Program-made: the position numbers and the translations under genes | From: Steromphala cineraria | Taxonomy: Eukaryota; Mollusca; Gastropoda; Trochida; Trochidae | DNA: 64,000 bases | Direction of reading: 5' to 3' | Assembly (NCBI GenBank): GCA_916613615.1 | Contig: OU744725.1 | Location: 12,674,253-12,738,252 of the forward strand | Notes under the pieces: model-generated | Told to the model about the DNA's origin: nothing | What the model saw: the letters and a program-made list of their open reading frames with translations, nothing else | The model's database searches: none | Shown: positions 20,461-32,105 of the stretch, in pieces | Layout of the letters: each line of letters begins with the position of its first letter | How positions within the stretch are numbered: the stretch's first letter is position 1

Positions 20461-22755
20461 TTATTGAATCACCATTACTCTGATACATAACTGATTTGTA
20501 CAGCTGCTTACCAAACTATTTTTAACTAGTTTTTGACTCAATGAAAATATCATGTAAAACGGTGCGCTCTTGAGTTCGACTTATTCAAACAGTAATGTAC
20601 CAAAAGAAATCAGTTTTAGATAAGATGAAGGAAAATCCTTTTCCCATCACATATTAGTACTGAAAGATGATTAATATTTATAGAGGATCATATTTTGTAA
20701 GGATGTATACAACACTGATATCCAAAATTCAAAATATTTCGAAAATTTTCTTGAGAAAAACCATAAGTGATATCATAATGTTGACCAATATTGACTAATT
20801 TAACCCATAATTTGCCCAAATGTTTGAATGAAACACATATGCGGAAAGAAGAAATTCGGAATTTTCAAAAGTCTACCCCATACCCAATATTTGAGAATGC
20901 CAGAATTGTATCAGGCATGCCACATACATGTTCCCTGTATACGTAGTGCAGATAATTATTATGATAGGCGAACAAATTAAGCCAAACTTTCTCCCTTTAA
21001 GATATTATTTTAATAATCTTTGACCAACTTACAATTTGCAATAATGATGATATTACATAAGGAAATCTTTCACAGTGAAATTTACTTTTGGTAGGCAGCT
21101 GTATTATTTAATCAATCGCTTATCAGAAAACAAAAGAACTAAATTTACCCTACAATGGATGGTGTTTTTAGCAGGATAAGCCAACGGATAATTTCGGTCC
21201 ATTGGGATCATATAAGGACAAAGATGCCAATTTTCAAGGCCATGGTCGGAACTTCTTTTGAAATTTTGATAACGGTACAAATGTGAACATTGAATTTCAA
21301 TCGCCTTTAGAAACGGGGACAGGCTCTATTATAATTGAGACAACCTTTATGCATTAATTAAAGAAAATACAACAAAACAGTGTCGTTCTTTTACAGAAAA
21401 TATGATCAAGCAGTGCCGTTACACTGTCATCGCGAGTTAAATGAAAACAAAACAACTTTATTTTCATGGACAAAAGGCATTTTGAGTCACATATCAGTAC
21501 ACTTTATTTACCATTGTTCAGTTTTTCTCAGGTAAATTAGCATAACTTAAACGTTAAATATTGTAGAAAATGTCAACATCAAAATCATTGCACTGTTTAT
21601 TTGCATTAACATACTCCAACTATCATTTTCTATTGTCGGGCGCTTTTGCGAACCAAATTTGTCAAAAGATGTTATATGATAAAAAATGGATTTTGCATTT
21701 GTTCAATAAGAAAAAAATATGATATCCAAGGAATACTACACTAAAGTATTTACTCATTGCATCATAGATAATTCAATGTTATGGAAGCGGGTTTTGTTGT
21801 TGTTGGTTTTTTCTTTATTACAAAAACAATATTGTACAATCAATCAATAAATGTGTAATATATTTTGTCAGTAGCTGTAAGTTATTATTTAATGTTTTAG
21901 CACTCTGCTACAGTACTTCCTAAAAGAACCAACACTTCTTTTCAGACAAGAAGATGATTTGAATTACTTTTCATTGACCCTAGAACTTTCTTGCAACTAT
22001 TTGTTTGCGTTATTGTAAGTCTTTAGGCATATCACAAGTTGTAGGAAATGCCAAAGTTCACATAAATTCAAATGTCAGTGTTAAATAAGAACAATTGAAA
22101 GTTCTTATTAACCTAAGTGAAACTTTCTCCATCTACAACGTCTAGACCTTCAATTCTACACGCCTGCCAGTCTCTCGCAAACACTCAATCACTCTACTCG
22201 ATCTCGCCACAAAGAGGGTTCTTAGGACCTTGATGAACATTATAGCAGGAAAAATAATAATTGGGAAAATACTGCAGATATGTTTTACATCTGTGTTTAT
22301 ATTATGTTATATTTTGTGTTTGATTGTTGTACATGTATATTAACTTATCATATAAGGGAAATATGTTTCTGGATGTTCCCCTAAGAATTATTCATGATTG
22401 AAAATGCATGTGTGTAACTGTGTATAATACTTTTAACAGTCAATTTTCATTTTTGCAAACAGCTAATAAAATAATAAAATATTTGCTCAAACTAAAGTCA
22501 ATCGACTTGAACTAAATTGGCTAAAGTAATCTAAGTTCTGTAATATCAACTTTTATCAGGGAATTTGTCAGCTATGTCAATGAAAGAATAAGCGTTGCTT
22601 AAATATAACATGAAAGGGCCTACATCAACACCACACACCAAGCGATTTGTCTTTAGGGCATGACGCGATGAAGCCTGTTTTGTTTTAAGTAACTAAGTGG
22701 TAGTTTCTCAGTCAAAGCCGCAGACAGATCGTGCAGATAGCTCATAGACAACTCT
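20461..22755. other. Unassigned AT-rich stretch
   Basis: No gene or repeat end recognised over about 2.3 kb. Short runs such as 'gttttgttgttgttggtttt' (21790) are low complexity only. Confidence 0.4.
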
Positions 22756-22759
22756 TTAA

Positions 22760-23110
22760 AGGGACAGTGGCACGTTTTTAGGCGAAATATAAGCTGATGT
22801 CAGGAAAATTTAAATAATTGGTCCAATTGAAAGACAATGTATTTAAACTAACTGAAGCAGTAATCAATTATTTAATTTAAAATTCAGCCATGCGATTCCA
22901 TTTTCTTACACAAAATGAACCAAAGGTGTTCACACAAAAATGGCCGCCAATGTACTTTATGTGAGTCGTGATAATTGATCTCTGACTATGGATAATTGGT
23001 TTGTGTAAGAGATTTTTTTACACTATCAAATTAATATATTTAACATTAACGTTCTATTATCAGTGGAAAATTGCAAATATAAAAAGAAAAGAAAACGTGA
23101 TATTGCCCCT
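22760..23110 (+). mobile_element. TTAA-target MITE (copy 3 of 7), complete
   Basis: TTAA at 22756-22759 and 23111-23114 flank a 351-bp element beginning AGGGACAGTGGCACGTTTTT and ending with a decayed inverted terminus, GTGATATTGCCCCT. The interior has the family landmarks 'aaaatggccgccaatg' and 'ttggtttgtgtaagagat'. No open frame of note. Confidence 0.85.
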
Positions 23111-23114
23111 TTAA

Positions 23115-24021
23115 AGGATCTGATAGATTTTATATGATGATTTCAGGATTGTGTCATGGGAATAAAGAACCTCCTTTTCGCAATAAAAGCTCTGTTCTTT
23201 TGTCACGCATCTCCAAATTAGACTGTTTTAATGATCTGTTGAGAACATACGTGTAGAATCAAGTCTTCATAGATTACAATGTCGACTCCGGATGCAACAC
23301 ATTGTCATACAGGATATCATTGCGGACTTCAGAAATAATTGGTAATAGTAATCCACTTTCTAAATAATCTTATAAACAATATTTTCAATGTAGGTACAAA
23401 TTTGAACCTGGTGTCTTGCACAATGTGATGGTTGATTAAAAGTACAGATTTATTTTGAAAGATATCTCCTTAACGTACTGGTCTTACTGACATTCCTGTG
23501 GCTAACTGAAGATAACAGGTACTTTAGGAAAATAAATAGAATATCCTATTTGTGGCAGATACTGTCATACACAATATTACTTTATTAATGTAAACTGTCG
23601 ATGAACTCGGATGTGAAAATATGTGATGTGATGAATTACGAGAATGAGATTTTCTATTAATTCGGAAGATTCTGTGATTTTGTCTCTTGACAGTTAAGCT
23701 TGTTAAACCTGATGTTTGTTCAGAACGCAATAAGATTAAGGCAAAAGATTTGGATTTTTTTCAAGAGTCGTGTTTTCAATTTATAATGCATTGTTAATGA
23801 AATGGTGCTGCATATGTTTTTTCACATCACATTTTAAAATCACATCTAACAACTATAACATATCTAACAAAACTTTTGATTATGTCTACATTAAGATAAA
23901 AAAATCATGAGAGTAGAGAGTATCTTATATGGTTAGAACTCATAGAAAACAACAGAAAAATCGCATTAGATTTAGAACAAAATTATTTGTGAAAATCTCG
24001 AAACGCACACGTGATAAAATC
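23115..24021. other. Unassigned stretch before E1 copy 4
   Basis: No feature recognised. The minus-strand frame 23524-23730 is unsupported. Confidence 0.4.
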
Positions 24022-24300
24022 AACCATTCATGACTAAGAATTCTTAAGAGGGACTACGGTACAGTGTGCTCTTACAGAATTAGGAAAATAACTCAAAATT
24101 AGCCTAAAAATAGCTGATCATAAGGTATGTACGCGGCACTTGGATAAATCGACCAATACTCTAGAAAGGACATCAGTGCGTACCGGAAACTCAGGGTTAC
24201 AAAACAGGAGTACTTGTAGTCAGCTAGTGCATGGATAAACTAAACTTGATTAAAAGCTCCGTGGATTAACTTTGGATTAAATTTTTTGCGAAAGGACAAG
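24022..24300 (+). other. E1 module copy 4 (exon-like, ends at donor)
   Basis: It runs from 'accattcatgactaagaatt' to GGACAAG|GTAAATAC at 24300/24301. In the centre, 'tagctgatcataaggtatgt' contains a second donor-like AAG|GTATGT, followed by 'acgcggcact' and 'aggacatcagtgcgtacc'. It is closest to copy 5 (both have GATCATAAG/GGTCATAAG then GTATGTAC). Confidence 0.5.
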
Positions 24301-25500
24301 GTAAATACTTTGATTACAGCATATCTATTACATGAAATCGGTATGTTAACGAAATTACTTTCTTCAAATTAAGATGTGCTTGTATTGTCTTTGCATTGAC
24401 TTTGACAAGGAATTTTCCTACAGACGTGATACTGAGCCACACTTTGATAACTATTTACATTTCCCTTTTATGTTCTAAATGAAGAATTATGTAATAGAAT
24501 TCTTGTATGTTTTATTTGCATTTTGTTGTTCATAACTAAGCTTGTCAGTTCATTTTATCTGACAATTACAGGCAACATTATTTTTGTTTTTACTATTATA
24601 GAAAAATTATGAGAACGATAGTTTTTATTATCCCTTGGTGTTCTGTCATTCCTTGTTAGAAATACTAGTTAATGTATGTAGACCATATATGATCAACATA
24701 TTTTCCTTTTATGGTTTGGATGAATTGCGCCAAAGTCAATTCAGTCAGAAGGAAATTTAAAATAGGAGTAAATTTGATCACCACATGATTAAGGCATGAA
24801 CTACCCTGTAAACTCTGAATGTAAAATGTGTCATCCATTTCATTTTTAGATATTTCATTATGTATAGCTCAACTAACTCTAAGTGTGTTGTTAGATTTTA
24901 TACTCCTTTTTTTCTTAATTGTGCTAAAATACAATATTCTTCATTTGGTTTGCCATATCTGTCAATTCTGATAGACAAATTGCACAAATGACGATGCACT
25001 ATATCAAAAGTTCGTTTAGTACTGAAGGCGAAAATGATTGCATATTAATCTTGATAAAAACAATTACTTCATCTGGTTTGCAGGAATAACCATTATTGAA
25101 GTTTAGCTTGCTGTTGTAACTAATGAGGAGGAAATTAGGTCTATGACCACATGTCCTTGTGCCGATTGCTATCACAAGAAATATAATCTCCCAAAAAAAG
25201 AACATTTTGACTAGTGTAAACACACACACACACAAACACACACAAAACAAAATTAAACTATAATATTATATTCCAAAACGTCTTTGTTTTACAATTGTTA
25301 ACAAGTTGAGAGCACAAACGGGCAATTGGAACATTTCTGTGTGTTTAAGAAGCAATTGATCATGTTTGCGAAAAAAAACCCACATAACTAGGATCAATTG
25401 TTGTACATTTTTAGAGGTGCTGACAAGATGAGAAAATAATCATGTTTATTCAATGTTTAATGTTTTTTCCATTTCTTTCTTCAAAAGCAAACGCCATTAA
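24301..25500. other. Intron-like stretch with CA repeat
   Basis: No conserved block recognised. A CA-rich microsatellite lies at 25219-25248. The minus-strand frame 24999-25250 is driven partly by that repeat. Confidence 0.4.
25219..25248. repeat. CA microsatellite
   Basis: An alternating AC run interrupted by single AAs ('aaacacacacacacacacaa'). Confidence 0.85.
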
Positions 25501-25862
25501 AGGGGCAGTAGCACGTTTTTCGAGGGAATATAAGGTGATGTCAGGAAAATGAAAATAAATGGTTCCAATTGAAAGACAATGTATTTAAACTAAATGGAAC
25601 AGTAATAATTCAAATATATAACGTTGAGTTTAGCCATGCGATTTCTTTTTCTTACACAAAATGAATTAAAGGTGTTCACACAAAAATGGCCGCCAATGGA
25701 TCTTATGTGAATCTTCATACATGTACTTTGTCCTCTGACTATGGATGATTGACTTGTGTTATGAGATTTTTGTCACTGTCAAAAAAATACATTTAAAATT
25801 AACTTACAATTATCAGTGGAAATTTAAAAATATAAAATTATCAAAAAACGTGCTACTGCCCC
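25501..25862 (+). mobile_element. TTAA-target MITE (copy 4 of 7), reference copy
   Basis: This is the best preserved copy, 362 bp between TTAA at 25497-25500 and 25863-25866. It starts AGGGGCAGTAGCACGTTTTT and ends with AAAAAACGTGCTACTGCCCC, a terminal inverted repeat of about 20 bp (the last T of other copies is missing). The interior is non-coding and holds a conserved 'acaaaaatggccgccaatgg' block. No transposase was found in the window, so the family must have been mobilised from elsewhere. Confidence 0.9.
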
Positions 25863-25866
25863 TTAA

Positions 25867-26924
25867 AGCTGCTATTTTACAACCTATTTGAATGATTTAC
25901 ATACCCAGCCAGGTTTCTTGATATCTTTTTGGTATCGACATACATCAAATGATTGAATTTATTCAAGGAGGGATAGGTGTAGTAGTTCACAGGAAAACAT
26001 TAAATACGAAGATGATCCCTCTTTAAAAACAGCAAAAAAATCGTTTGAAGTATTTGATTATTTCGCTGGCTGATTAACGTAATAAGGGTATTTTTCAGTG
26101 GAATATCAATTGAAATTTGAACAGTTTACAAAGAGTTGAATCACCTTTGAAAATATGTGTTATGTTTGCAAATACAAAAAGTGTAATATATATATAAAAG
26201 ACAGGGACACCATCATCGGACAAGGTCAATTTACAATGAATTCACATCCATCATGATTTTAGGGCATGTTTTGTATTCGAAGTTTCTAATAAGAATAAAA
26301 TAACACATTTTAGATAAACAAAATTTTAAAATGTTTAGACAAAAGAAAACATAATAACAGACAAACGAACAGACAAAACTTCAAACTGTGGGTGTGGAAA
26401 ATTAATGAGTCCCGAGGATTGTACAAACGCAACTATTTAAAAATGCATTATTATTTAACATTAATTATATGTGAAGGGAAAATAGATCATTCGTCTGAAC
26501 ATGTTGCATGTATGTCACAACTTTGCGCGCATCTAATTTTGGTCGAGTCTTCTCGTACCCGTAACAATATACATAAGTTTGGACGTATTAAAGTAAACAA
26601 TAGATAAATTGTTTTTAAATTTACAAACGACTTGCAAACTCAAGGACATACACCAGGGAATCGTTACGACAAAGGGAGAAGTTTCCTTTTCGAGATTTAA
26701 GCTCTCTTATAAGCTTCAAGTTTTTCAGTAAAGGAACTTCTGAACTTGACAGAAATGTAATTCTTAATTAAAGAAGCTTCGAAGTGTTTGAGAAAATGTA
26801 AAAAAAATCAAACTATTTGTTCTTGTCATTTCAATCGGGTTTATAAAAGGGTTGTTTATTATTACAATTGTCTTGTTCTTAAACTGCTATGTTATGCATC
26901 GCCCTAGAAATTTTGGTATTCATC
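25867..26924. other. Unassigned stretch
   Basis: No gene or repeat end recognised. The + frame 26392-26607 has no recognised family and no paralog. Confidence 0.35.
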
Positions 26925-27290
26925 ATATAGAGCTTGTCGAGTGTAAATGTATATTCATGAGTAATGAGAATGAATAACTTCCTTTTCGTTGAAAACCTGT
27001 TTGATTTTTTAGTTTCAATGATAACCCAATGCTGTTGTCTGCAGTCACTGTAAAGAGGTTACAAGGGTCAGGCCTTTGTCATGAAACTGACCCTCATGTT
27101 GAAATCACAGATACCGGATACTGAAAAAAGACAAAGGTACATAGACGTAGTGGGAGTATCTTGATAACACCCATGGGCTGATCCATAATACATTCACTTG
27201 ATCTTTATGCTTAATAATACAGCTTTGTGTAATCCCTGTAGTAGAACAATGAGGAAACCTTCTCTTTCAAGGACTTTTATCGGATTGTTT
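26925..27290 (+). other. E3 module, copy 2
   Basis: Paralog of 19240-19670, sharing 'tattcatgagtaatgag', 'tttgtgtaatccct' and 'agaacaatgaggaaaccttc'. The putative frame is open only from just after the TAA at 27183-27185, through the NNTALCNP core, to a TAA near 27320. The upstream part of the copy-1 frame is not conserved here. Either the exon is short or this copy is decayed. Confidence 0.3.
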
Positions 27291-27739
27291 TCTGATCAAA
27301 CATTTTTGTATTGCGTTTAAGAACAGTTTTACTGCCAAGTTGTTGTTGCTTTTTGGAATAGTTCTTCAAGTCATAGTTTAAAGTTTAAACTGTTCAATAC
27401 ATCAACATTCGTAAAACGTATTTTAAAAAACTTGAAAGTTTTTGTTAACATATAATGGCAAGATTTGTTTATGTTTTTTTTGCCAAAGTTAAATACAACA
27501 AACGATCAAGGAGTAATATTTTTTATTTCAAGTTGTTCTTGGCTAGTGAAAAAGCAAGAATAAAAAATCTTCTTTCTTTTTTTAAGCTGCTAGATTACTG
27601 AGTTAATGATTTGAATTATTAAATGGCAACTAGAAGTTGCAGACATTAAAGAAACAAGAGTTTTTAAAACAACTTAATTATGATGTTTAAAAGTTCTTCG
27701 GTATGAATACAATATAATATACCTCTTCTATGGTTTATT
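27291..27739. other. Unassigned AT-rich stretch
   Basis: Nothing recognised apart from short T and A runs. Confidence 0.4.
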
Positions 27740-27830
27740 ATGCCCCGCCAAAAAATTTTGGGGGGGGGGGGGGGGGGGGGGGGGTAAAGATTAACCTTAC
27801 CGTCCGTCTGTCTGTGAGTATGTTCGCCCA
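27740..27830 (+). repeat. Left end of a molluscan-type repeat with 25-bp poly-G
   Basis: The segment starts TATGCCCCGCC, then AAAAAATTTT, then an uninterrupted run of 25 G (27760-27784), then 'ccgtccgtctgtctgtgagt'. CCCCGCC can pair with the G run, giving the same left-hairpin plus CCGTC layout as 1477-1560. The matching inverse (GGCGGGGCATA) was not found downstream, so the element is truncated or the right end is diverged. Confidence 0.5.
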
Positions 27831-28649
27831 TTCAGAACCAAACATAATTCGAAATGAGAATTGACATTGATCATCAAGAAATTTACGGGTTTTTTAAATT
27901 TTGCTCTTTAAGTGTTGCAAAAGTTCCTACCAAATGTATACATGCAGTACTATGGATATCATCTTTAAGTTTACGAGAAAATAAGTTTAAATCATCTCTT
28001 TCGAAGGCTTTGATACAACGATGAGTCGAACGTAAACATATGCTATATATAGAATGATATTTGGAAGTAATAAAACAAATAATTGAAGATCTTGATGTTG
28101 TCTGCAAATTGTTTGTTTACAAACGCATGGGTCTTCAACTTGACAGATGTATCAAGCAGACGCCAACTTTCTTTTGTGATAAAAATTTATTATATTGTGG
28201 TTTCATAAATTGCAAAATTGTATGACATATTCATACTTTTGTTCTATTTAATCTAGAGTGAAAAAGACCTCGTAAACTATCAAAAACAGTTTTGATATTA
28301 ATCGATTAGCATAGTTTGAAAACGAAATCATTCCAATATCACATTTTGAAAACAGAAAATAATGACAGATTAGTAGGGTATATTGCGTCTCGTTTTCACA
28401 AAGGATAACTAACTACATAGATCAAAGCATTAAAGATACCCAAGACAACCCCTTAAAAGAACACTTTTACGTTAATGAGAAACTAATTGGAGACACAAAA
28501 AAGACTTCAGTCATTTCGGGCAGAATTAGCATGACAGTTCTAGTCATCAAATCGATTTGCCGTTGTTAAAGGATTTGTGCCTGATAAGACATTTATGGAT
28601 TTATTTTATTTTAACTTCCATCAGAACCAATGACAAAAAAGTTAGAGAG
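27831..28649. other. Unassigned stretch
   Basis: It follows the poly-G repeat end. No right terminus, gene or paralogous module was recognised. Confidence 0.35.
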
Positions 28650-28845
28650 GGGTTTTGTCAATGTTAATTGAGAACCACACGTTCTGTTACGCAATAGCTC
28701 AAGATGACGTCTGTGTTCCTTAAGAGGGTAACATCAAAGAACTGAGCAGGAGTCTACTGAAAGTATGCTTCAATCCTTTTTTCGGCTAAAGTAAAGCAAA
28801 ACGTGTTCTTTTACATGGTCCTTAATCTGAGGTAAAATGTGTCGA
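28650..28845 (+). pseudogene. E5 module, copy 2 (frame broken)
   Basis: Counterpart of 20264-20460, sharing 'ctgttacgca', 'gtaacatcaaagaac' and 'atgcttcaat' in the same relative frame. A TAA lies between the two conserved codon groups, so the small frame seen in copy 1 is not intact. The AG before the block is kept (ATTGAG in place of TTACAG) but the pyrimidine tract is poorer. Called a pseudogene only on the assumption that copy 1 is coding. Confidence 0.25.
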
Positions 28846-29535
28846 TAAAATGACAAAACTGAATAATGTTATGATTTGTGTCATAAAATCAAATAAGTAA
28901 AATCAGTAAGTATGGGAATATACACACCCTCTTATACACTAAACTACTTCACTATTGTACTTAAATAATTTATAACCAAATGTCTATAAACGTTATTATC
29001 ACCAGTTTTATGTTACTCTGTGTTTGCATTGTGTGTGTAATGTGATACTATTAAGGTATTGATAACCACCTGACCTTTCGAAATTGATTTCATTTACATT
29101 TAGACCTGTATTTCTACACGCCTCATAGCATTGAATACGCCCACTAAATAGACCTACATGTATCTTTCACGCCAGGTCGATAATGCCCAAGGTAATGGTT
29201 GAAAAGGTATTGCAGCAAATATTTCATTTCATAGAAATTACAGTTTCATTTTGCTTTTCTGGTTAACGGTTAAAGTATAAAAAAAGAGACGCTCAGACTT
29301 GGTCTTACTTTTAAGCAGAAAGTTTATTGAAGGTGTTATAAAAACAGCCTCTGAGGAAAAGGCAAACGTATGTTTTTACAGATTAACAAGACCATTTGCA
29401 AGCTGTATCCCAGCTGTAAAACATGAAAGATGAAAGGGTTTGCAAAAGCATAGGTCTTATTTCTGTTTTTAATGAAATAGCCTTGGGATTGTACATTCTA
29501 CTCTAGTGTCTTAGATCAGTGCCTCAGATATAAGT
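28846..29535. other. Unassigned stretch before LINE
   Basis: No feature recognised. Confidence 0.4.
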
Positions 29536-30296
29536 ACAGATGAGTAAAAAGCAACCACACAGCAAAACACTATATGCCACTCTATTAAACTCGAAATTTA
29601 TCCGCTTGCCAAGTTATTCAAAATGGGAAAAAATTCTACAAATTGATCTCGAAGAGAACGATTGGAAAATTGTTAATATCATTGCCAATAAATGCTCGAA
29701 AAGTACAGATTTAAAATGGTTGCAATTCAGAATTATACATAATATCCTTCCAACAAAACAGTTTCTTTATAAAATTGGATATGAACCATCACCATTATGT
29801 TCATTTTGTGAAATTGAAGTTGAAACAATTAATCACATTTTATGGGATTGTGAACCTATTTATAGATTATGGAACGAAATAGAATCATGGTTGAACTCAG
29901 TACAATTGAAACTTAAATTTACAAACAAAATAATCATTTTGGGAATGAAAGGAAAAAACAATAATCCTGTTAATGCAATCATTTTACTCGTCAAACAATA
30001 TATTTATAGATGCAGTATGAAGGGTTTTATACCCAAGTTAGAATACATAAAGCGTGAAATTAGACGTTACTATGATATGTCAAGATATGTATTTTTGTCA
30101 ACAGAATCTGAAGAAATCTTTTTTAAATATTGGTCAACATTACATTTACTACTTGGAAAATAAATCGGCCACCTTCTGAATTTGTACATATTAACTATGA
30201 ATGTATATATGTGAAACTATATGTTATATGTTTCTTTTGAATGATGTAAATGCCTGTATCACAAAATATGGAAAATAAAAAAAAATAAAAAAAAAC
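29536..30296 (+). mobile_element. 5'-truncated LINE (L1/Tx1-like 3' end)
   Basis: The segment consists of the 3' part of a LINE second ORF (29540-30163), a short 3' UTR and an A-rich tail (about 30270-30296). An in-frame TAA lies at 29531-29533, just before the coding match begins, as expected for truncation during target-primed reverse transcription. No clear target-site duplication could be picked out by eye. The frame is intact to its stop, so the insertion is probably not very old. Confidence 0.75.
29540..30163 (+). CDS. LINE ORF2 C-terminal fragment (zf-RVT)
   Basis: 207 codons from ATG to TAA. This is the region after the reverse transcriptase domain of an L1/Tx1-type non-LTR retrotransposon polyprotein. 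The diagnostic part is residues 59-112: KWLQFRIIHNILPTKQFLYK, then a zinc-binding CSFC (C87, C90), H99 and C104, spaced CX2C-X8-HX4C, with W102 and W111 around the last cysteine. This pattern matches the zinc-binding region of reverse transcriptases (zf-RVT type). The endonuclease and the polymerase YxDD motif are absent, so the fragment cannot transpose by itself. The rest (residues 120-207) is a basic, hydrophobic C-terminal tail. The ATG is internal to the original ORF and may not be a real start. Confidence 0.8.
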   Translation: MSKKQPHSKTLYATLLNSKFIRLPSYSKWEKILQIDLEENDWKIVNIIANKCSKSTDLKWLQFRIIHNILPTKQFLYKIGYEPSPLCSFCEIEVETINHILWDCEPIYRLWNEIESWLNSVQLKLKFTNKIIILGMKGKNNNPVNAIILLVKQYIYRCSMKGFIPKLEYIKREIRRYYDMSRYVFLSTESEEIFFKYWSTLHLLLGK

Positions 30297-31819
30297 ACAC
30301 AAAACGAAAATGTGTTTTTATTTATCATATCGAACTAGGTCACATAAATCTATGAAAGATGAAAGTCCTCCTACCAACTTTTTACAAATAAGGTTTGTGT
30401 TTTAAAAGTAATTCATTCTATGTTAGTATAGATTTTGGGTCATCCATGTTGTGGTAACTGATAATTAGGTTCGTAGATCTATTATTCTAAAGCAACACCG
30501 TATCGAAAAAGGGCCATACTGATAGGGCTATGTTCAGAGTTATAGACTGGGTACTCAAAGCTCATAACAAATTATTTTGAATGATATATAATCTCACCTC
30601 TGTTTCTTCTGCTACCGTATGCAGTTGACAAATGTTAAACTTGATACTCGATATTAGAAAGCCTTTGATAAAGATGATTCAGACGGTTGTGTAACAGTGG
30701 TTGTTAGAGCTGGTAAGTGATACATATTCTCACACTTCTTGAGTTGTATCGCTAAATACACCTCCTATTTGAATCTTTGGTCTCCGAGGCGTAACCGAAC
30801 CGAGCTGAGGATTACACGATTAGACCGGGACGTGTATTGAGTTAAGCGCCAAAGGAAGTGTTGGTATATCCGACTTATACCCCACTCCAGTCAATTTGAA
30901 TTATCTATGTATATATATGTCCTGACCTAACTAGATCAATAGAATAGTAACACTACTCTTCTAATTGCTGTTTAGAAAAACATATACTAATTTAATTACA
31001 TAAAAACTTTTTTAAGAGAGTACCTTAGGTTTATATAGAAATAATAACGATATAGACATGACACGAAACAGATCCTTTGTTTGAAGCAAATCTTTGTAGC
31101 TCATGCAGCAGAGTTGTTGCATAGGGTTCGAATCAAACTGTCATGTAAAAAAAAGAGAAGGTGTATTAGAATCGTAGAAGTGTATCGGTCAAATACCTAC
31201 AGGACAAAGGAAACCATAGCAGACATTTGAACAGGTATATTTTGCTTTTAGCAACAATATACATTCATTGTAAATTGAGTCAGTATGCATTTAAGAATGT
31301 AAATACTCATTATTTGGAACTTATTTTAATAGATTTCAAATAAAGCTCATAATGCAAGCAGAATTTGTAATTCAAAATGGAGTGACCACCTTTTGATTGT
31401 TAAATTTCTCAGTTTAATAATTTCTCTTATAGATATACTGTTATACGAAAAATATCTTTTTTAATTGTACATGGTAATTATTGAATTGATATATTGAATT
31501 TCTTTATCAAATAAACTGATTTGTGAAGGTTAATATCATGTAGGAGACCAAATTAGTGTTCTAAAATATCGTGTGTTGCTTCTATGAATTGATCCTAATT
31601 TCAGGTTTATTAACAAATATGATGATTTCCCGGAATTCCAAGTAAAAATGACAAACATTCTCAGTCATTGTAGATGAAATTCCTTCCTTTTATTTTGTTA
31701 TAGATCAGCGAGTGTATCAATGATTGACGAAAATTATCGATGTGAACGAATTTCGAAATTTACAGAATATTCAAATACAATTTCAAAACAAGTTACTTTG
31801 AAACTTTGAATAGGATAGT
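30297..31819. other. Unassigned stretch with tRNA-like SINE trace
   Basis: No gene recognised. A GC-richer patch at 30776-30850 ('ggtctccgaggcgtaaccga') and a tRNA-promoter-like segment at 31093-31136 are the only distinct features. Confidence 0.35.
31093..31140 (+). repeat. tRNA-derived SINE trace (A and B box)
   Basis: 'tgtagctcatgcagcagag' resembles a tRNA D-arm / box A, and GGTTCGAATC at 31125-31134 is a perfect box B. The gap between the boxes is shorter than in a true tRNA, with no room for a normal anticodon arm, so it is not a functional tRNA gene. An A run follows. Likely a decayed SINE head. Confidence 0.4.
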
Positions 31820-32105
31820 CATGTTACTTGTGACTACAAATTCCTCGCACAGAGCCTACAGCAGAACGTGCCCTCCAAGCACATACATTGTAGGTAGATT
31901 ACCCATAATTAGGCTCAAAATAGCTGGTCATAAGGTATGTACATGGCACTCGCAATAAATTAACTAGAATAGACATCAATGTGTCCTTGCAGGAAGCAAA
32001 CATTTGGGTTACAAGAGGCGTACTTGTAGTGTTGAGAGAAGGATATCGCTTTGGAAGTTCTAGGATACCTCTGTTTTATCTTCAGTATTTGGTTGAAACG
32101 ATACG
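31820..32105 (+). other. E1 module copy 5 (exon-like, ends at donor)
   Basis: It runs from 'catgttacttgtgactacaa' to ATACG|GTAAATAT at 32105/32106. The middle reads 'ggtcataag|gtatgtacat', then 'ggcactcgc', then a clean acceptor-like 'tgtgtccttgcag|gaagcaa'. This gives the best case for a 65-nt mini-intron inside the module. A truncated duplicate of its first part is at 47470-47545. Confidence 0.5.

Noticed and set aside
31093..31140. Functional tRNA gene at the perfect box B
   Set aside because: Boxes A and B are too close, no anticodon arm or acceptor stem can be formed. A decayed SINE is more likely.
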